NCBI RefSeq assembly: GCF_040183065.1
Contig: NC_091120.1
Span: 71,326,708-71,390,707, forward strand
Source: Periplaneta americana
Taxonomy: Eukaryota > Arthropoda > Insecta > Blattodea > Blattidae
Length of the DNA: 64,000 nt
Direction of reading: 5' to 3'
Positions 49,031-61,234 of the stretch are shown here, in pieces. A program made the position numbers and the translations under genes. Under the pieces are notes generated by a model. That model was not told the origin of the DNA, did no database searches, and worked only from the letters and a program-made list of their open reading frames with translations. Position 1 is the first letter of the stretch. Each line of letters starts with the position of its first letter.

Positions 49031-49985
49031 TGTGATAGACAGTTGAAAGTTCAGTTCAGTATTTTTTTTTTCAGTTTCTTAATTTTTTTATTTAAAAAAA
49101 TATTATACGATATTTAAAAAAATTATTGAAACTTATCTAATCAATCTACACGGAAACCCAGGGCAATTTAAATAAATATACGTGTGGTGAGGCTTTGCAC
49201 AAATTATGAGAACGAAAAAAAGCTTTCGACCAGTTTTTCATCTTCCAGAACGGTAAATAAATCTACCGTATCAGACATTATACAGCACGGAAAATAGAGG
49301 CTCTTTTCTCCCAGACGCACTGCGGCTGCGTCTGTACTGCTCTCGAAGGGGTACAGCCGTGCGGCTCAACTTGCACTGCGGTCGACGCAAGCAGCTGACG
49401 CAGCATAGGAATCATTTCCCTAACATTCCATTGTAGCAGTGTAGTGCGTCAGACGCAATCCGTCAGCCGCGTGCGTCAGCCGCATCATAGGAATTGCACC
49501 TTAATGAAGGCGTCAACACCACCTCCCCGCTTATTTAAGCGATCGTTGCGAAGTAGATTGTATCCGTCGAGGTGAATTAGGGAAGAGGATAAAGATGGTT
49601 GAAGCCAGGTCTCAGAAATTAAGATGGCGTGCAAGTTTAGTGGGGAAAATATAGCGTAAAAGTCGTCAATGTGTGCTAAAATACTTTGAGCGTTTATGTG
49701 TGCGACTCGAAGGGCATTGGGGTGGAAAGAGAAAGCGGCCTGTAAAGGTGCGTACACACTTAGCGAACGAACAACGAACGAACGACAAACGATTGCATTC
49801 GTTGATTGAAATCGGTACGTGTGTACGTCGCAGCAAAGGCAAACCGATCGTTTGGTTTGCCTTCGGAAGTGATCCGTCGCTTGTCGGTACATCAAAGGAA
49901 GTTGGTATTCGTTGTGGACGGGATTTGCCACTGTAGCTTGCAGTTCGTAGCAGAACGCAGCGCTTAGTTCAATTTCACTAACAGG

Positions 49986-50453
49986 ATGTCGAAACTGGAG
50001 TGGACGGAAGACGCTGTTATAAATCTTATTAATGCATATAGGGAGCAGGAAACTTCATGGAATCCCAAGTATCCTACTTACCACAATAAAATAAGAAAAC
50101 ATGATGTTTGGGAACCTATTGGAAAGATGTTTAGCTGCAAGATAGGCGAGTAAAACACGTGCAAAATTTGAAAATTATTTTTGTTTATTTATTTTCAGTA
50201 GATATATGTTTTTTGTTTATTGTAGGGAGCAGAAGTCAAAAAGAAAATTGAATCCCTACTGACATCATTCTGGAGTGAAAGACAGAATTCCATAAAACGT
50301 TCTGGAATGGGGAGTGATGAAGTGTACGAGTCAACTTGGTTCGCGTATAAACATATGTCGTTCCTTTTGGACAAATTCACGCCCAGAAAAAACAAAGTTC
50401 CAACCTTGTGCACACAAAATAAATTATTGGCATTGAAAAGTGTCTTTTCGTAA
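49986..50453 (+). pseudogene. MADF-domain protein of Harbinger transposon 2 (two-part)
   Basis: First part MSKLEWTEDAVINLINAYRE, SWNPKYPTYHNKIRKHDVWE, PIGKMFSCKIGE (49986-50153) and second part GAEVKKKIESLLTSFWSERQ, GSDEVYESTWFAYKHMSFLL, DKFTPRKNK (50225-50453). Together they span a typical MADF DNA-binding domain (WT...L...Y......W...Y..R.......W..I; KKKI..L...F..E; S.W..Y..M.FL). The ~70-bp gap looks like an intron with a TTGTAG acceptor, but no donor in the right phase was found, so the copy may be damaged. In PIF/Harbinger elements such a protein assists nuclear import and DNA binding of the transposase. The C-terminal part is cut by the nested element. Confidence 0.7.
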
Positions 50454-50551
50454 GCATGATACGCATACGACAAACACAGACAAATCTCTCTTTTTAATAT
50501 TTTAAGATAATTATTGTCAGTGAGGTATCCGTGTACTGAAACTTTCCCCTG

Positions 50552-52626
50552 GGGCCTATTTCATAACAGTAATATTACTAAAAAGGTAATAACATTAAGT
50601 AATATTATTACTGTTCTGTTTCGTAAAAGTAATATTTAATAATATTATTTATTACTGTAAACGCTCATATTATTACTAAAATAAATAATAATATTACTAA
50701 AGTGTTTCATAAAGCAGCAAAGATAATTAAATTTATTAATAATATTAACGTTAGTTCCATGACTGTATTTTAAGTAATAGTTTAATAATTTGTAAAAAGT
50801 AAATGCCAATGTAGGGTTAGATTTTGAAGATAAAACCATGAAACCATTTGAAATGGATAATTCTGACTCAAATAGTGATGAAGAGGGAGTGTTTGTCCGA
50901 CGTCCAAGAAATTTTAGACAACGAATATCCTACAACCATATGCAAGAAAGTTACGAATATAATGAAATAGTTGACCTTTCAATTCGAGAACTTTTCGCAA
51001 AAAACTCTGTTCCTTCAAGTTATTTTCACGTCTTTTCCCCATTTTAAAAAGCATAAGAGACAAAATGAATGACTAACAAAGTCCCTCTCCATACTTACAA
51101 ATACTTACAAACTGTCATAGACGCCAATGTAGGTGGACCAGGCTGAAATTGAAAACTATCTCATCTAATTGTAAAAGAAGAACAATTGGAAAGGATGAAA
51201 CCTAAATTAAATTCAATTACAGTATAGAACTGTTAGAAAGTAATTACTGTATATTTTACATTATTTTATGTTATTTGAATGATTGAACTTAACGTTTTTC
51301 CCTCCTTTCTCGTCATTTTTTAAATTATAATAATTGTTCAGAAATATATGCCTATGTGACATCTACATAACAAAATACAGTAATATTAATATTTTCTGTA
51401 CCTATTGAAATGTTTTTTCAGTGTATACTTGTGACAACCTGAATCTATATACTCTTCACTAATTAACATTGTGAAGATCTTGGTGAGCCAAAATCTTTTG
51501 CAGACATATATCAACAAGTAGATCTATTACAAAATATGTGGACTACTTTAAACCACCCCTATTGAGGGCATAAACTAAAATTAACTTACGAGATTTATAG
51601 GTACCGTATCCACAATTCCACATCACAATCTCTAATTAGAACATATGTATTTGCATTTTGTATAGTCAGGTAACTTCTTGAAAATACTACTTACAACATA
51701 ATCAGCAATAAAAACCCATTAAGACAATTTCAGTATTTTTATTAATTTCGTCATAACATTAATCTTCTGCAACATCCACACCTTCAAACTCAAACACTAT
51801 ATTTTCTAGGAACGACTTCACCGCGTAAGTACTTATGTCGTTATTGCATTACTTATTTATTTTTGGTAAAAGAGTAATTTTTATGTGTATTTATTTACGC
51901 TTGCACCAATAATTTTAAGCCTTTTTATATAAGTACTTGCGCAGTATTCCGAATTATAACGGAACTTGAAATATCTTACATAAGACGCTTTGCAGGGTCC
52001 ACTAACCCTGTCGTTAAACACTGTCCTTAAGGCTGGTACAATATTGTCATCAAAAGTTTTCACTGCTTAACATTTTCATATGGTACTTCTTTAGATAACG
52101 AGGTCCAATTTTTACACACGCGCGCGCACACACACGCTTCTGTCACTGATACACTGTTTTTGGAATTGCAAACTTTACAACAGCAGAGACGTGAACAATT
52201 AGGAATGATAAATATCTGTTCACAATATTTTAGATTTATCATATTGTTTCTTTTACTCGTAAATCAACTGAATCAAATAACAGAAACAATAACTTCGAGT
52301 CGCAGTGATTTACAATCTTATCTGAAATAAATTGTCTCCCAAACCTTCATACATATTACGATTTACTCTGTTGTTGCTATTAAAGATAGTACTTCAAAAC
52401 TTATTTCATTCAACAACTGTTAACAGAGAGAATAATATAAATAGCTGTAGAGTGCAGACCAACTTGGTTATGTTTGTCAGCCTTAACCTCAAATCATCTG
52501 GCTACTGTACGTATTTTATGACTCGTGCAAAACGTTTATGAAACAGAATTTAGTCGGTTAATAAAATTGTTTTCATGACTGCAATACTATTACTTAATAT
52601 TATTACTGTGTTTATGAAACAGGCCT
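50552..52626. mobile_element. Harbinger-like transposon 3, nested in transposon 2
   Basis: About 2.07 kb. Ends GGGCCTATTTCATAACAGTA and inverse complement AGGCCTGTTTCATAAACACA; both continue into AATAATATTA-type repeats shared by the two ends. Exact target duplication is unclear. An open stretch at 50838-51047 (FVRRPRNFRQRISYNHMQES, EIVDLSIRELFA) resembles the region just before the catalytic core of Harbinger transposases; the rest is not coding. A (CA/CG)n run lies at about 52118-52136. Confidence 0.7.
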
Positions 52627-54157
52627 GCACTTGCTATAATTATATTTTCGTCTGCCTTTATAGCGGATAATCAGCGAATGTGAATGTTTTCTGACAATTT
52701 GCTGATGATTTGTACGTCGCTTCAAACAGCGAACGAACAACGAAGTTTTGCTTCATCATTCGTTCGTTGTTCGTTCGCTAAGTGTGTACGCACCTTAAGA
52801 TATCTGCCGTCTGCTGGGGCAGGTTGTTACTGGTAAGGGGAGGGGAATTATGAAGGTCAGTGTCATTGTCAGAGACTGTCAGAATTTCCGTTTGACAAGG
52901 GTCCACTTCTACCAACTCTAAGAATATTACACTACTAGTCTAAACTACACTACTTCTACCTTTTTGTTAAAAGTTTCAATCAAGACTATCACTACTTTCA
53001 CAACACTTTTCCTGTCAATAAAAACTAACAGCTAGTAAGTTAATATTAAATAAGAAAGCAAAAAAAAAGTAGATAGGCTTAAGTACTATGTAATTATAAC
53101 TAGATTTAACAGAATTAAACCTTGTGTCGTGATACAAAACTCTCGACTTCTAAATGTTGCGAAGATCGCTCCAGCATGTCACACGTCGCTTCGAGTCACC
53201 TCTGTTCACTATGATAACACCGTCCTGAGTCCACACACTATTCACTCCAAACTTAGTAATGGCTTCTTTCAGGATGGTATGCGGATTCTGGTCAGGTCTT
53301 CTCGAATCGTTACACCAGTTTTTTTTAAGTAGGCGCTTATTTTTGAACACTTCACTCCTCTTCCGATAACTCACGAACTTGACAATGATAGGTATAGGCC
53401 TATCATTGCCAACGTCGCGCCTGCCAATCCTATGGCTCCTATCAATATCCATCACATTCACATCTACTCCGATCCGTTTTCCTACCTCCATAACCAACTT
53501 GTCGGTGTCTTCTGCCTCCTGTTCTTCCACTGCCTACGTTGATATTGTTCTAGTTCGTCCACTTTAGCTTCCAGGGCTTCGATTTTTTCGCCCCTTTTTA
53601 CCAAAGCACTTTTCAACTCACTTATTACTTCGCTATTGAATTCAATTGTCTTCTGTAGTTCAGTCACAACTGAATTCGTTACAGTTTCTTTTATCAAGTT
53701 GGCAAGAATTTGCAGCATACCGGTGTCTTGTAGAGCTTAATTTACAACACGCTTAACAGTTTCCTCAATTTCCTCACTTTTGTCACACTTTTTAGGGCCC
53801 ATTGTAAATTAATCAATGCCGAACAACTTAACAGATTAACTATATGTCGCCACTTCCTTAACCACTTTTTATACACCTCCTATGAAGCTTCAAGTCGAGA
53901 GCGTTGTTTCAGCGTCTACTCACTATCCGCCATGACACTATGACATCAATATAATATCATGTGCAGAAATCCCAGGCGCCGGTAGTCGTCCGTGCGTTAT
54001 TATTTTGTGGGGATTTGTAGTTCCTATGATGTCTAGTAATGTTTCTGCAGTTTCTGTGTGATGAGTGGCTTGCGGCGGTAGAATTGTCATATTGCAGCCC
54101 GCAAACATGGTTGAGAGCCGTACACTGGAAGAGGTCGTTACTGGAAGATTGTTGTTT

Positions 54158-54958
54158 CTCAAAACTTTTAATTTTGAGTTGTTTCCTTTTCGAATTGGGC
54201 CGTCGGATATGGCTTTTAGTTTTCACGTCAAGCGTTATGATTACATTTAATTCTGCATCGTAAAATTATGGCTTGCTTAGAGACAGGCTGAATTAGCTCT
54301 CAGTATTTATAACTGTAATAGTCCACCTATAAAAACAGAAATATATACAACTTTCAGTCATTTGTTTTTTATTCTTCCGGAGAACTAGCTCGGGACCTCG
54401 AACAGTGAGGATGATTGTTGATTAATGTTGGCAAGTTGATGATAACGGTGAGGAGAAACGGGAGAACCCAGAGAAAACCCTCGCGCCTGCTTTGTTCACA
54501 GGAATTTCCTCCATAACCCAGACGGGGATTGAATCCTGGTCGCTGCGGTAGAAGGAAGCTCTCAGTATTTCTGCTCTACTATACCGGATTTTTCAATAAC
54601 TGCTGTAGTACGTATATTACAAAATTTTGAAAACATAATAAAAGGTATTCGGCTTGCTCATAGGTGCTCGAGGGACTATACCAGTTTTTTTCGAAGAATT
54701 TCGACAGCAGTTGGCTCTGCCAACATCTCTGATGGATGACATTGTGTTAATTGTGTTAAAAAAATCCTGCCAAATTCTAATTAATCACATGGTACCACGT
54801 TAATAGCAATTCTACTCTTTCATGCCCTTTTCTTTGTTTCCCTTCTTTAAAATTTAGTATATATGTTTACTTACTGTATGTTGATAATGTTTTTTGAGGT
54901 TATACTGAGTCCGTAAGGGCTACCCTCAATGGGAGGCAGCTTAATATATATAAGATTT
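54158..54958. other. Distal 3' flank of the gene 4 unit
   Basis: 54158-54480 matches the end of the window (63685-64000) at high identity, confirming that the duplicated unit continues past the LINE nest. Minus strand 54555-54500 has a weak tRNA-like GACCAGGATTCAATCCCCGT stretch (possible SINE head). No gene seen. Confidence 0.6.
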
Positions 54959-55430
54959 AAGCACTGATTATTCATGACGGGTTTTTGTCTACCTTGGTTT
55001 TGGCTTACATTAAGAATCTCTGCAACCTGAATATCACTAATATATTCTATATTTACTGTTACAGCCTAATTCAGAGGATTCCCGGTCTTAGTCAAATACG
55101 ATCATTTGTTAGAATGCAATTTCTGGTCAAAATGGATTCACGAATGCAGAAATTATTTGCAAGGTTAACAGTTATACACGAATGCATAAACACTCAAGGA
55201 TGGCAGCATTAACAATGTTCAGCTCCTTTCAAATGGAAGTGATAGTCTTACAGATCACGCCGGGAAGCTGGAATGTCACAGAGATAAAAATCCCTTTCAG
55301 ATGTATATCGTTATTTTAATTCAACTTACAACAATCACTCCACCGCCCATGCGTAGCTCAAATGAGCATATAAGCTCATATTACTGCAGATTGCAACATC
55401 ATTCTCTCTGACACAACACATCTAGCAGAC
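54959..55430 (+). promoter_or_regulatory. Gene 5 upstream region and core promoter
   Basis: TATAAG at 55369-55374, 57 bp before the ATG. Homology to the upstream regions of genes 3 and 4 begins at about 54959 (AAGCACTGATTATTCATGAC), so about 190 bp of the longer upstream region present in genes 3 and 4 is missing here. Confidence 0.75.
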
Positions 55431-58400
55431 ATGAGAATAATCATCCTGGTAAGTTGAACAGCTTTAGAAGATAACATGCAGCTTTACATGTCATTTATTT
55501 AATATGAACTGTATAAATACAATTTCTGTAATAAAATTATCTTATGACAGGGTATGATAATGAGTACCGAGAAGATGGCATATACTTTATCATATGTATT
55601 CATTTCATGCGTTTTGCAAAAATTCGGTACATTTATCACGTTGCAAATGTTACTCTTTACAGTTTATTTTCTTTTACCATTATTCAAAGGACACACTTCA
55701 ATCAAATCTTTCAATTCCCATAGAGGTAAAAACCTAGAATTTCATTTCCTGGATTGCACACAACGCTATTCTTTATAATTCAGAAAAAAATATTTGATCT
55801 CGTTTATAAATTATATAATTTAAGCAGAAGCCTATTTTATTGTAAACCAAACTGCAAAAGAAATGTGGGATGACCTAAAAAAATATATATTGCCAGTTAT
55901 GAGTCTCGGAATAGGCTCTAGCGACCTTAACCTTGATGGGCAATGGAAAGAAAGAAAAGTACCGTATATAAATGTAATTAATTTTTTTTACAAAATGATA
56001 TGAAATATCTGTACGCATACTCTAATAATGTCTAATAATTTTCTGCATTGAAAACGATGTAAATATTGAAATACATTAGTGGTATATCGATAATTTCCTT
56101 TCAATTCTAAAAATAAGACCTTGTTTCAGTGGTTCATCAACATATTATATAACAAAGTGGTTTATAGCTCTGTGGTAATTTTTTAACAATAAGTGACCCT
56201 CCATTACTTGCTCCTGTCGGGAGGATATGTAACTTGAAACTTCAATTCGAAACCAAAATATAAATAAATTTTAATAATTTTTATCACGACAATTTACTGT
56301 TCATAAAAAGTAACTTCAATGTAATATTTAAATAAAAATTATTTTATTACAAGCGGATCATGACTTACGGATACTGAATATGAATAACATCCATATGAAA
56401 GTTAAGGTAAATTGCTCTTCGCAGAGAAACGCATACTCAAAGTAATTTTTTCAGTATATCAGAAATTCTATAAACGTGTATTCCCATGAAAAACTCGAAA
56501 TATATGATAAAACTTAATTAAATATATAGTTAAATAACATGCAATATCGTGATATAAAATTATTGCTGATAAATTGAAAACATTTTACATTGTGATGCGT
56601 AGATTTACTAAATCATCATCTGTTAGTAACAATTTTTACACCTTCCGAATGAATAAATAATTAAATAAAAGTAAGTAAATAAATAAATAAATAAATAAAA
56701 TAGGCTATCCATTCATCAAGATGATCGGGACGAAATTGAAATACAAACTGCTGAGCCATTTATAATCGTACCCACACTTTCTGAAGTCGAAATTGTGATA
56801 GAAAATCTGAAAAATTATAAATCTCCGGGTATCGATCAAATTTCAGCAGAATTAATACAAGAGGATGGAAGCGCATTATCTAACGAAATTTATAAGCTTG
56901 TACTTGCTATTTGGTAAAAGGAAATTGTACCAGAACAATGGAAGGAGTCCATAATCGTACCTATATTTAAGGGGGAGGGCAAGACTAACTGTAGTAACTT
57001 TCGAGGAATATCACTTTCGTTGACGTCGTACAAAATTTTGTCCAATATTCTTTCGAGAAGATTAACTCCATATGTAGATGAAATTATTTGGGATCATCAG
57101 TGTGGTTTTAGGCGTAATAGAACAAGTACTGATCAGATATTTTGTATTCGACAGATAATGGAGAAAAAAATGGCAGTTAAAGGGTTCAGTGCATCAGTTA
57201 TTCATAGATTTCAAAAAGGTATATGACTCGGTTAACAGAGACGTATTATATGATATTCTTATTGAATTTGGTATTCCCAAGAAACTAGTTCGATTAATTA
57301 AAATATGGCTCAGTGAAACATACGGCAGAGTCCGTATAGGTCAATTACTGTCAGCTGCGTTTCCAATTCACTGTGGACTAAAGCAAGGAGATGCACTATA
57401 ACCTTTACTTTTTAACTTTGCCCTAGAGTATGCCATTAGAAAAGTCCAGGATAACAGAGAGGGTTTGGAATTGAACGGGTTACATCAGCTGCTTGTCTAT
57501 GCGGATGGCATGAATATGTAGGAGAAAATCTACAAACTCTTAGGGAAAACACGGGAATTTTATTTGAAGCAAGTAAAGAGATAGGTTTGGAAGTAAATCC
57601 CGAAAACACAAAGTATATGATTATGTCTCGTAACGAGAATATTGTACGAAATGGAAATATACAAATTGGAAATTTATCTTTTGAAGAAGTGGAAAAATTC
57701 AAATACCTGGGAGCAACAGTAACAAATATAAATGACACTCGGGAGGAAATTAAACACAGAATAAATGCCTGTTATTATTCAGTTTAGAAGCTTTTATCAT
57801 CCAGTCCGCTGTCAAAAAATCTGAAAGTTAGAATTTATGAAACAGTTATATTACCGTTTGTTCTTTATGGTTGTGAAACTTGGACTCTCACTTTGAGAGA
57901 GGAATATAGGTTATGGATGTTTGAGAATAAGGTTCTTAGGAAAATATTTGGGGCTAAGAGGGATGAAGTTACAGGAGAATGGAGAAAGTTACACAACACA
58001 GAACTGCACGCATTGTATTCTTCACCTGACATAATTAGGAACATTAAATCCAGACGTTTGAGATGGGCAGGGCATGCAGCATGTATGGGCGAATCCAGAA
58101 ATACATATAGAGTGTTAGTTGGGAGACCGGAGGGAGAAAGACTTTTGGGGAGGCCGAGACGTAGATGCGAAGATAATATTAAAATGGATTTGAGGGAGGT
58201 GGGATAAGATAATAGAGACTGGATTAATCTAGCTTAGGATAGGGACCAATGGCGGGCTTATGTGAGGGTGGCAATGAACATCCTTAAAAGCCAGTAAGTA
58301 AGGAAGTATCCATTCATCAAGCAGGCCTATGTGTGTTTTGTCACTGCTCCATTTCCAACATCCAATTCCCTGTTGGGAAGTAACTGTAGGCCTGCCAGAG

Positions 58401-58624
58401 AATTAAATATTTTTTGCATGTCACGAAGACTGAACTTAGAATCTTTGAAAGCCAAATGTACTTTGATGATGTACTCTTCCTTTAATTTTGTGATTTTATT
58501 CATATGCATTCATTCAATATTTTTCTTAAGTTAATACATTTAAGTTATATGTTTTTTCCGATATGTTCTTTATATTGGCCTGATGACCTCAACTCTGCCA
58601 GGGAAAATACAAGCATTATTAATA

Positions 58625-58698
<74 letters not shown>

Positions 58699-60259
58699 GT
58701 GCTTCACATTTAAAATGAATGAGCCATGGGCTGAATCTGGCGAACATTGGTTGTTATTCAAGAGTTTTTATAAATTAGAAATTTGTCCACGAAATATTCT
58801 GAATCAATATGTAACATTTTATGCCAAAATGTAACTTTCCCTTTGAATAGAGAACTAGATGTTGTTATCGTCATCTTCCTTCTTGGACTGTCTTTTGATA
58901 TTTTGATAATGATGTATTGCTATGAATAACCCAGCTGCAATTTGAATTACTAAAAGTAGTGTCTTAATTAGTAATCCGGAGTTTAATTATATTTTAATGT
59001 TTATTCCTTTAACAATCGTGAACGAACTACAGATCTGAAAAAATAAAATGTGATGAATGTTGAGGCTTGCAAATGTCATGATTCATCAAAATCAATCATC
59101 TTTAAATTAGACCTATTATTTGTAATTGTTCCGTTTCTTGTAGGTGTCTCTCTTAATCCTGGCGATTGATGCCGCAGAAGACAAACAGAAACGTGGTACC
59201 CATCTAGGGTCTGTCTATAGTTCTGCTGGTGGCCACGGATTCATCAGCACTCCTTACTATTCGTACGATCATGGAGGTCTTAGTAGTTCTGCAGCACTTG
59301 GTCAAGGCGCTATAAGTACTTCTGCGGCACATGGTCATGGAGGACTAAGTACTTCTGCGGCACATGGTTACGGAGGACTAAGTACTTCCGTGGCACATGG
59401 TCATGGAGGACTAAGTACTTCTGCGGCACATGGTCATGGAGGACTAAGTACTTCTGCAGCACATGGTCATGGAGGACTAAGTACTCCTGCAATATATGGT
59501 CACGGAGGACTAAATACTCCTGTAGCATTTGGATATGGAGGTCTGAGTACTTCTGCAACACTTGGTCACGAAGTTATAAATACTCCTGTTGCTCTTGGCC
59601 ACGGAAGTCTGAGTCCGTCTGCAACAATGGGACACGGCGGACTAATTAGTTCTGCTGCACTTGGTCACGGAGGTATCAATCCATCTAGAGCATCTGGACA
59701 CGGACTAGGTACTCCTGCGGTACTTGTTCACAGAGGTCTCAGTACTTCTACAGCGCTTGGTCAATCTGGACTCGCCTCAGGATTGGGGGTCGGACAGAAC
59801 AGCGGCGTCGGAAACGGTGGTGTGCGGGTCAACTTCATCACTCAAACAGTGCCAGTTCCTGTACCTCAGCCTTACACTGTACCAGTCACCAGAGCCGTTT
59901 CTGTACCTGTCGGCGTCCCTGTGGCTGTTCCTAGACCTGTTCCTGTCCCCGTACCTGTCTTTCAACCCGTTCCCATCACCGTCACCAGACGAGTTCCTGT
60001 TACTGTAAACAGACTTGTCCCTGTGCCTGTATTCCAACCTGTCGCTGTCCCTGTGGCTCGACCATATGCCGTGCCTATTACTCAGCCTGTACCAGTACCA
60101 GTATCTCAACCCGTCCCTGTGGTTCAGCCAGTCACTTTGAATGTCCCTGTTCCTAATGTGGTGGCATCTGGTAACTCTGAAGCAGCTGATGCTAGCGGTG
60201 GCAGTGAGAGTCAAAGAGGACCTAGTTACCTCTCCTCTGGAGGATACAGCAAGCACTGA
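55431..60259 (+). CDS. Secreted GHGG / Val-Pro repeat protein, paralog 5 (two exons)
   Basis: CDS = 55431-55448 joined to 59144-60259, 377 aa. Exon 1 codes MRIIIL, one Ile more than genes 3 and 4 through a 3-bp repeat gain (ATAATCATC); GTAAGT donor. Exon 2 follows TTGTAG and starts [18 protein letters not shown]. The Gly/His region has 15 units of the 11-residue repeat, with a nearly homogeneous [11 protein letters not shown] block. Then [13 protein letters not shown] (about residue 236), the Val-Pro domain, and [10 protein letters not shown]. The 3,695-bp intron contains an RTE-like LINE (56721-58306); without it the intron is 2,094 bp, matching gene 3. The frame and splice sites are intact. 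Same inferred secreted structural role as the other four. Confidence 0.86.
56721..58306 (+). mobile_element. RTE-like LINE in the gene 5 intron, 15-bp target duplication
   Basis: 5'-truncated copy of the family at 1-1089, longer here: it begins in the region before the reverse transcriptase ([20 protein letters not shown]) and runs through [32 protein letters not shown], the GLKQGDAL block, LLVYADG (active-site DD lost to Gly) and the C-terminal [12 protein letters not shown] to the GTAAGTAAG tail. Several stops and frame changes. Perfect 15-bp duplication TATCCATTCATCAAG at 56706-56720 and 58307-58321; the introns of genes 3 and 4 show the empty site. It inserted after the gene duplication. 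Confidence 0.93.
58628..58698. repeat. (ATT)n microsatellite in the gene 5 intron
   Basis: About 24 ATT units, the longest of the three paralogous loci. Confidence 0.92.
59279..59770 (+). repeat. 33-bp coding tandem repeat, 15 units (gene 5)
   Basis: Fourteen 33-bp units and one 30-bp unit ([10 protein letters not shown]). Units 2-6 are nearly identical at DNA level (GGACTAAGTACTTCTGCGGC), pointing to recent local homogenisation. Confidence 0.9.
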
Positions 60260-60361
60260 TAAGTGTATATTTTTAATTGTTTGTTTCTTTGTTTTGTTGA
60301 ATTATTAAACAAGATGATTGACTGTTAATTTTATGTTTTATGTAATAACTGTCTGAAGTCA

Positions 60362-60367
60362 AATAAA
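60362..60367 (+). terminator. Gene 5 polyadenylation signal
   Basis: AATAAA, 103 bp after the stop codon. Confidence 0.75.
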
Positions 60368-61234
60368 TGAAATGTATACATATTGGTGTATTTCATCCTA
60401 TGCACTTCAAATTCAACGAACGTAAACGACTCTCTTTGAACTATTGCGTATACTTAAGAGATTAATAACACACTAAAGCTCTATTCACAAAAATATCAAG
60501 CCTAAATATGTATATAAGAAATATTGAGTTTTGCACAGTGTATCTGGAAGTTGATTTTAGTCTAGAATTCTCAAGGGAATAGAGAAAAAGGAAGGCCAAA
60601 ACAAACATGACACTCGAATATTTGGGAAATTATGAAGAAAGAGAAACGTTGAAGAAGTTGAAGAACCTGAAGCAGAATAGAATCCGATGGAGACACACTA
60701 CGTAGATGTTTAATGCTACTGCTACGACATAAATAAGATGGTGATGATAATTATGATGGGCAGTGTATTGGACATCATATTTCCAACTAATATGAATTAC
60801 GAGTACTTACAGGTTTCATCAGAGTAATATAGCAACGAAATTGAAACATACCCTACTCTCGAGTCAGTTTTACTTGGCTAATACTAACAAATAGACCCTA
60901 ATAATGAAACCTACAAATAGTACAAAAGCTTTCAGAAACTTAAATGCAAATACACTGTGAAAACCCAAACATTTTCTTCTAAATGTAATTACTATAACAC
61001 AGTGGTACTCAAACTCCTTAGCACTGCGTACACCCTTTCCATAGATTAATATTTTCTCGGACCTCTTTCAAGTTGTCAGTGGAATGAAGGATAGATTATA
61101 TTTTGGAGTTAATATTAAGTAGAAATGATCAGTGATATTTCCGTTATATTTTCCAAAATTGAATCAATATTAACTATTAAAACATAAATAATATAATACT
61201 CTCCTGAAAAAAGTTTATGGCCTTCAGTAATATA

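Larger units (their letters stand above)
47058..49501. mobile_element. PIF/Harbinger-like transposon 1, inside LINE B
   Basis: 2,444 bp. TIR of 28 bp: left AGGTGTAATTCCTATGATGC, right inverse complement AGGTGCAATTCCTATGATGC, continuing GGCTGACG. Target duplication TAA at 47055-47057 and 49502-49504; removal restores the LINE endonuclease frame (GGGVDAFI-RSDLEPKVIH). A 3-bp TWA-type duplication plus the two partial genes described next support PIF/Harbinger. Internally deleted, so probably non-autonomous. Confidence 0.88.
49746..52795. mobile_element. PIF/Harbinger-like transposon 2, inside LINE B
   Basis: 3,050 bp including a nested element. TIR about 40 bp, identical over 37: both ends read AGGTGCGTACACACTTAGCG going inward, then tandem CGAACGAACAACGAACGAA-type repeats. 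Target duplication TAA at 49743-49745 and 52796-52798; removal restores the LINE ORF2 start region (...QTADI-LQAAFSFHPNALRV). Carries a MADF-type gene remnant; no transposase of its own was recognised. Near-identical TIRs suggest it is young relative to LINE B. Confidence 0.9.
44066..53936 (-). mobile_element. LINE B (CR1-like), full length but interrupted by Harbinger elements
   Basis: Same family as LINE A, about 4.38 kb without insertions. Minus strand, 5' to 3': a leader from 53936; ORF1 from about 53802 (MGPKKCDKSEEIEETV..., then a coiled coil LKSALVKRGEKIEALEAKVD and an RRM-like part DIDRSHRIGRRDVGNDRPIP) to 53150; ORF2 from about 52990, with the endonuclease start (HPNALRVAHINAQSI, ISETWLQPS, KRGGGVDAF) at 49745-49505, more endonuclease at 46953-46711 (VIVMGDFNTNLL), reverse transcriptase at 46207-45215 (NDYRPISILPALSKALERIV, IPQGSVLGPLLFTIYINDIS, HHLYADDLHIYI) and C-terminal part at 45163-44489; (TAA)n tail at 44064-44113. 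A few frame breaks. It inserted into LINE A's endonuclease region. Confidence 0.88.
41403..54153 (-). mobile_element. LINE A (CR1-like), outermost layer of a 12.75-kb nest
   Basis: A minus-strand non-LTR element in two parts, 41403-44065 and about 53937-54153, separated by LINE B. The (TAA)n tail at 41403-41456 is its 3' end; ORF2 pieces are at 42138-41905, 42894-42445 (HHIYADDIKIYL, reverse-transcriptase core), 43345-42944 (NDYIPISILPVLSKSLERIV, GFRTGHSTSTALLK) and 43821-43420; the endonuclease remnant FAGCNMTILPPQATHHTETA lies in 54162-53938. 5'-truncated and broken by frame changes. The flanking GTTT (41399-41402, 54154-54157) and the empty site GGTTTCTCAA at 63681-63690 in the gene 5 flank define the insertion. 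Confidence 0.88.
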
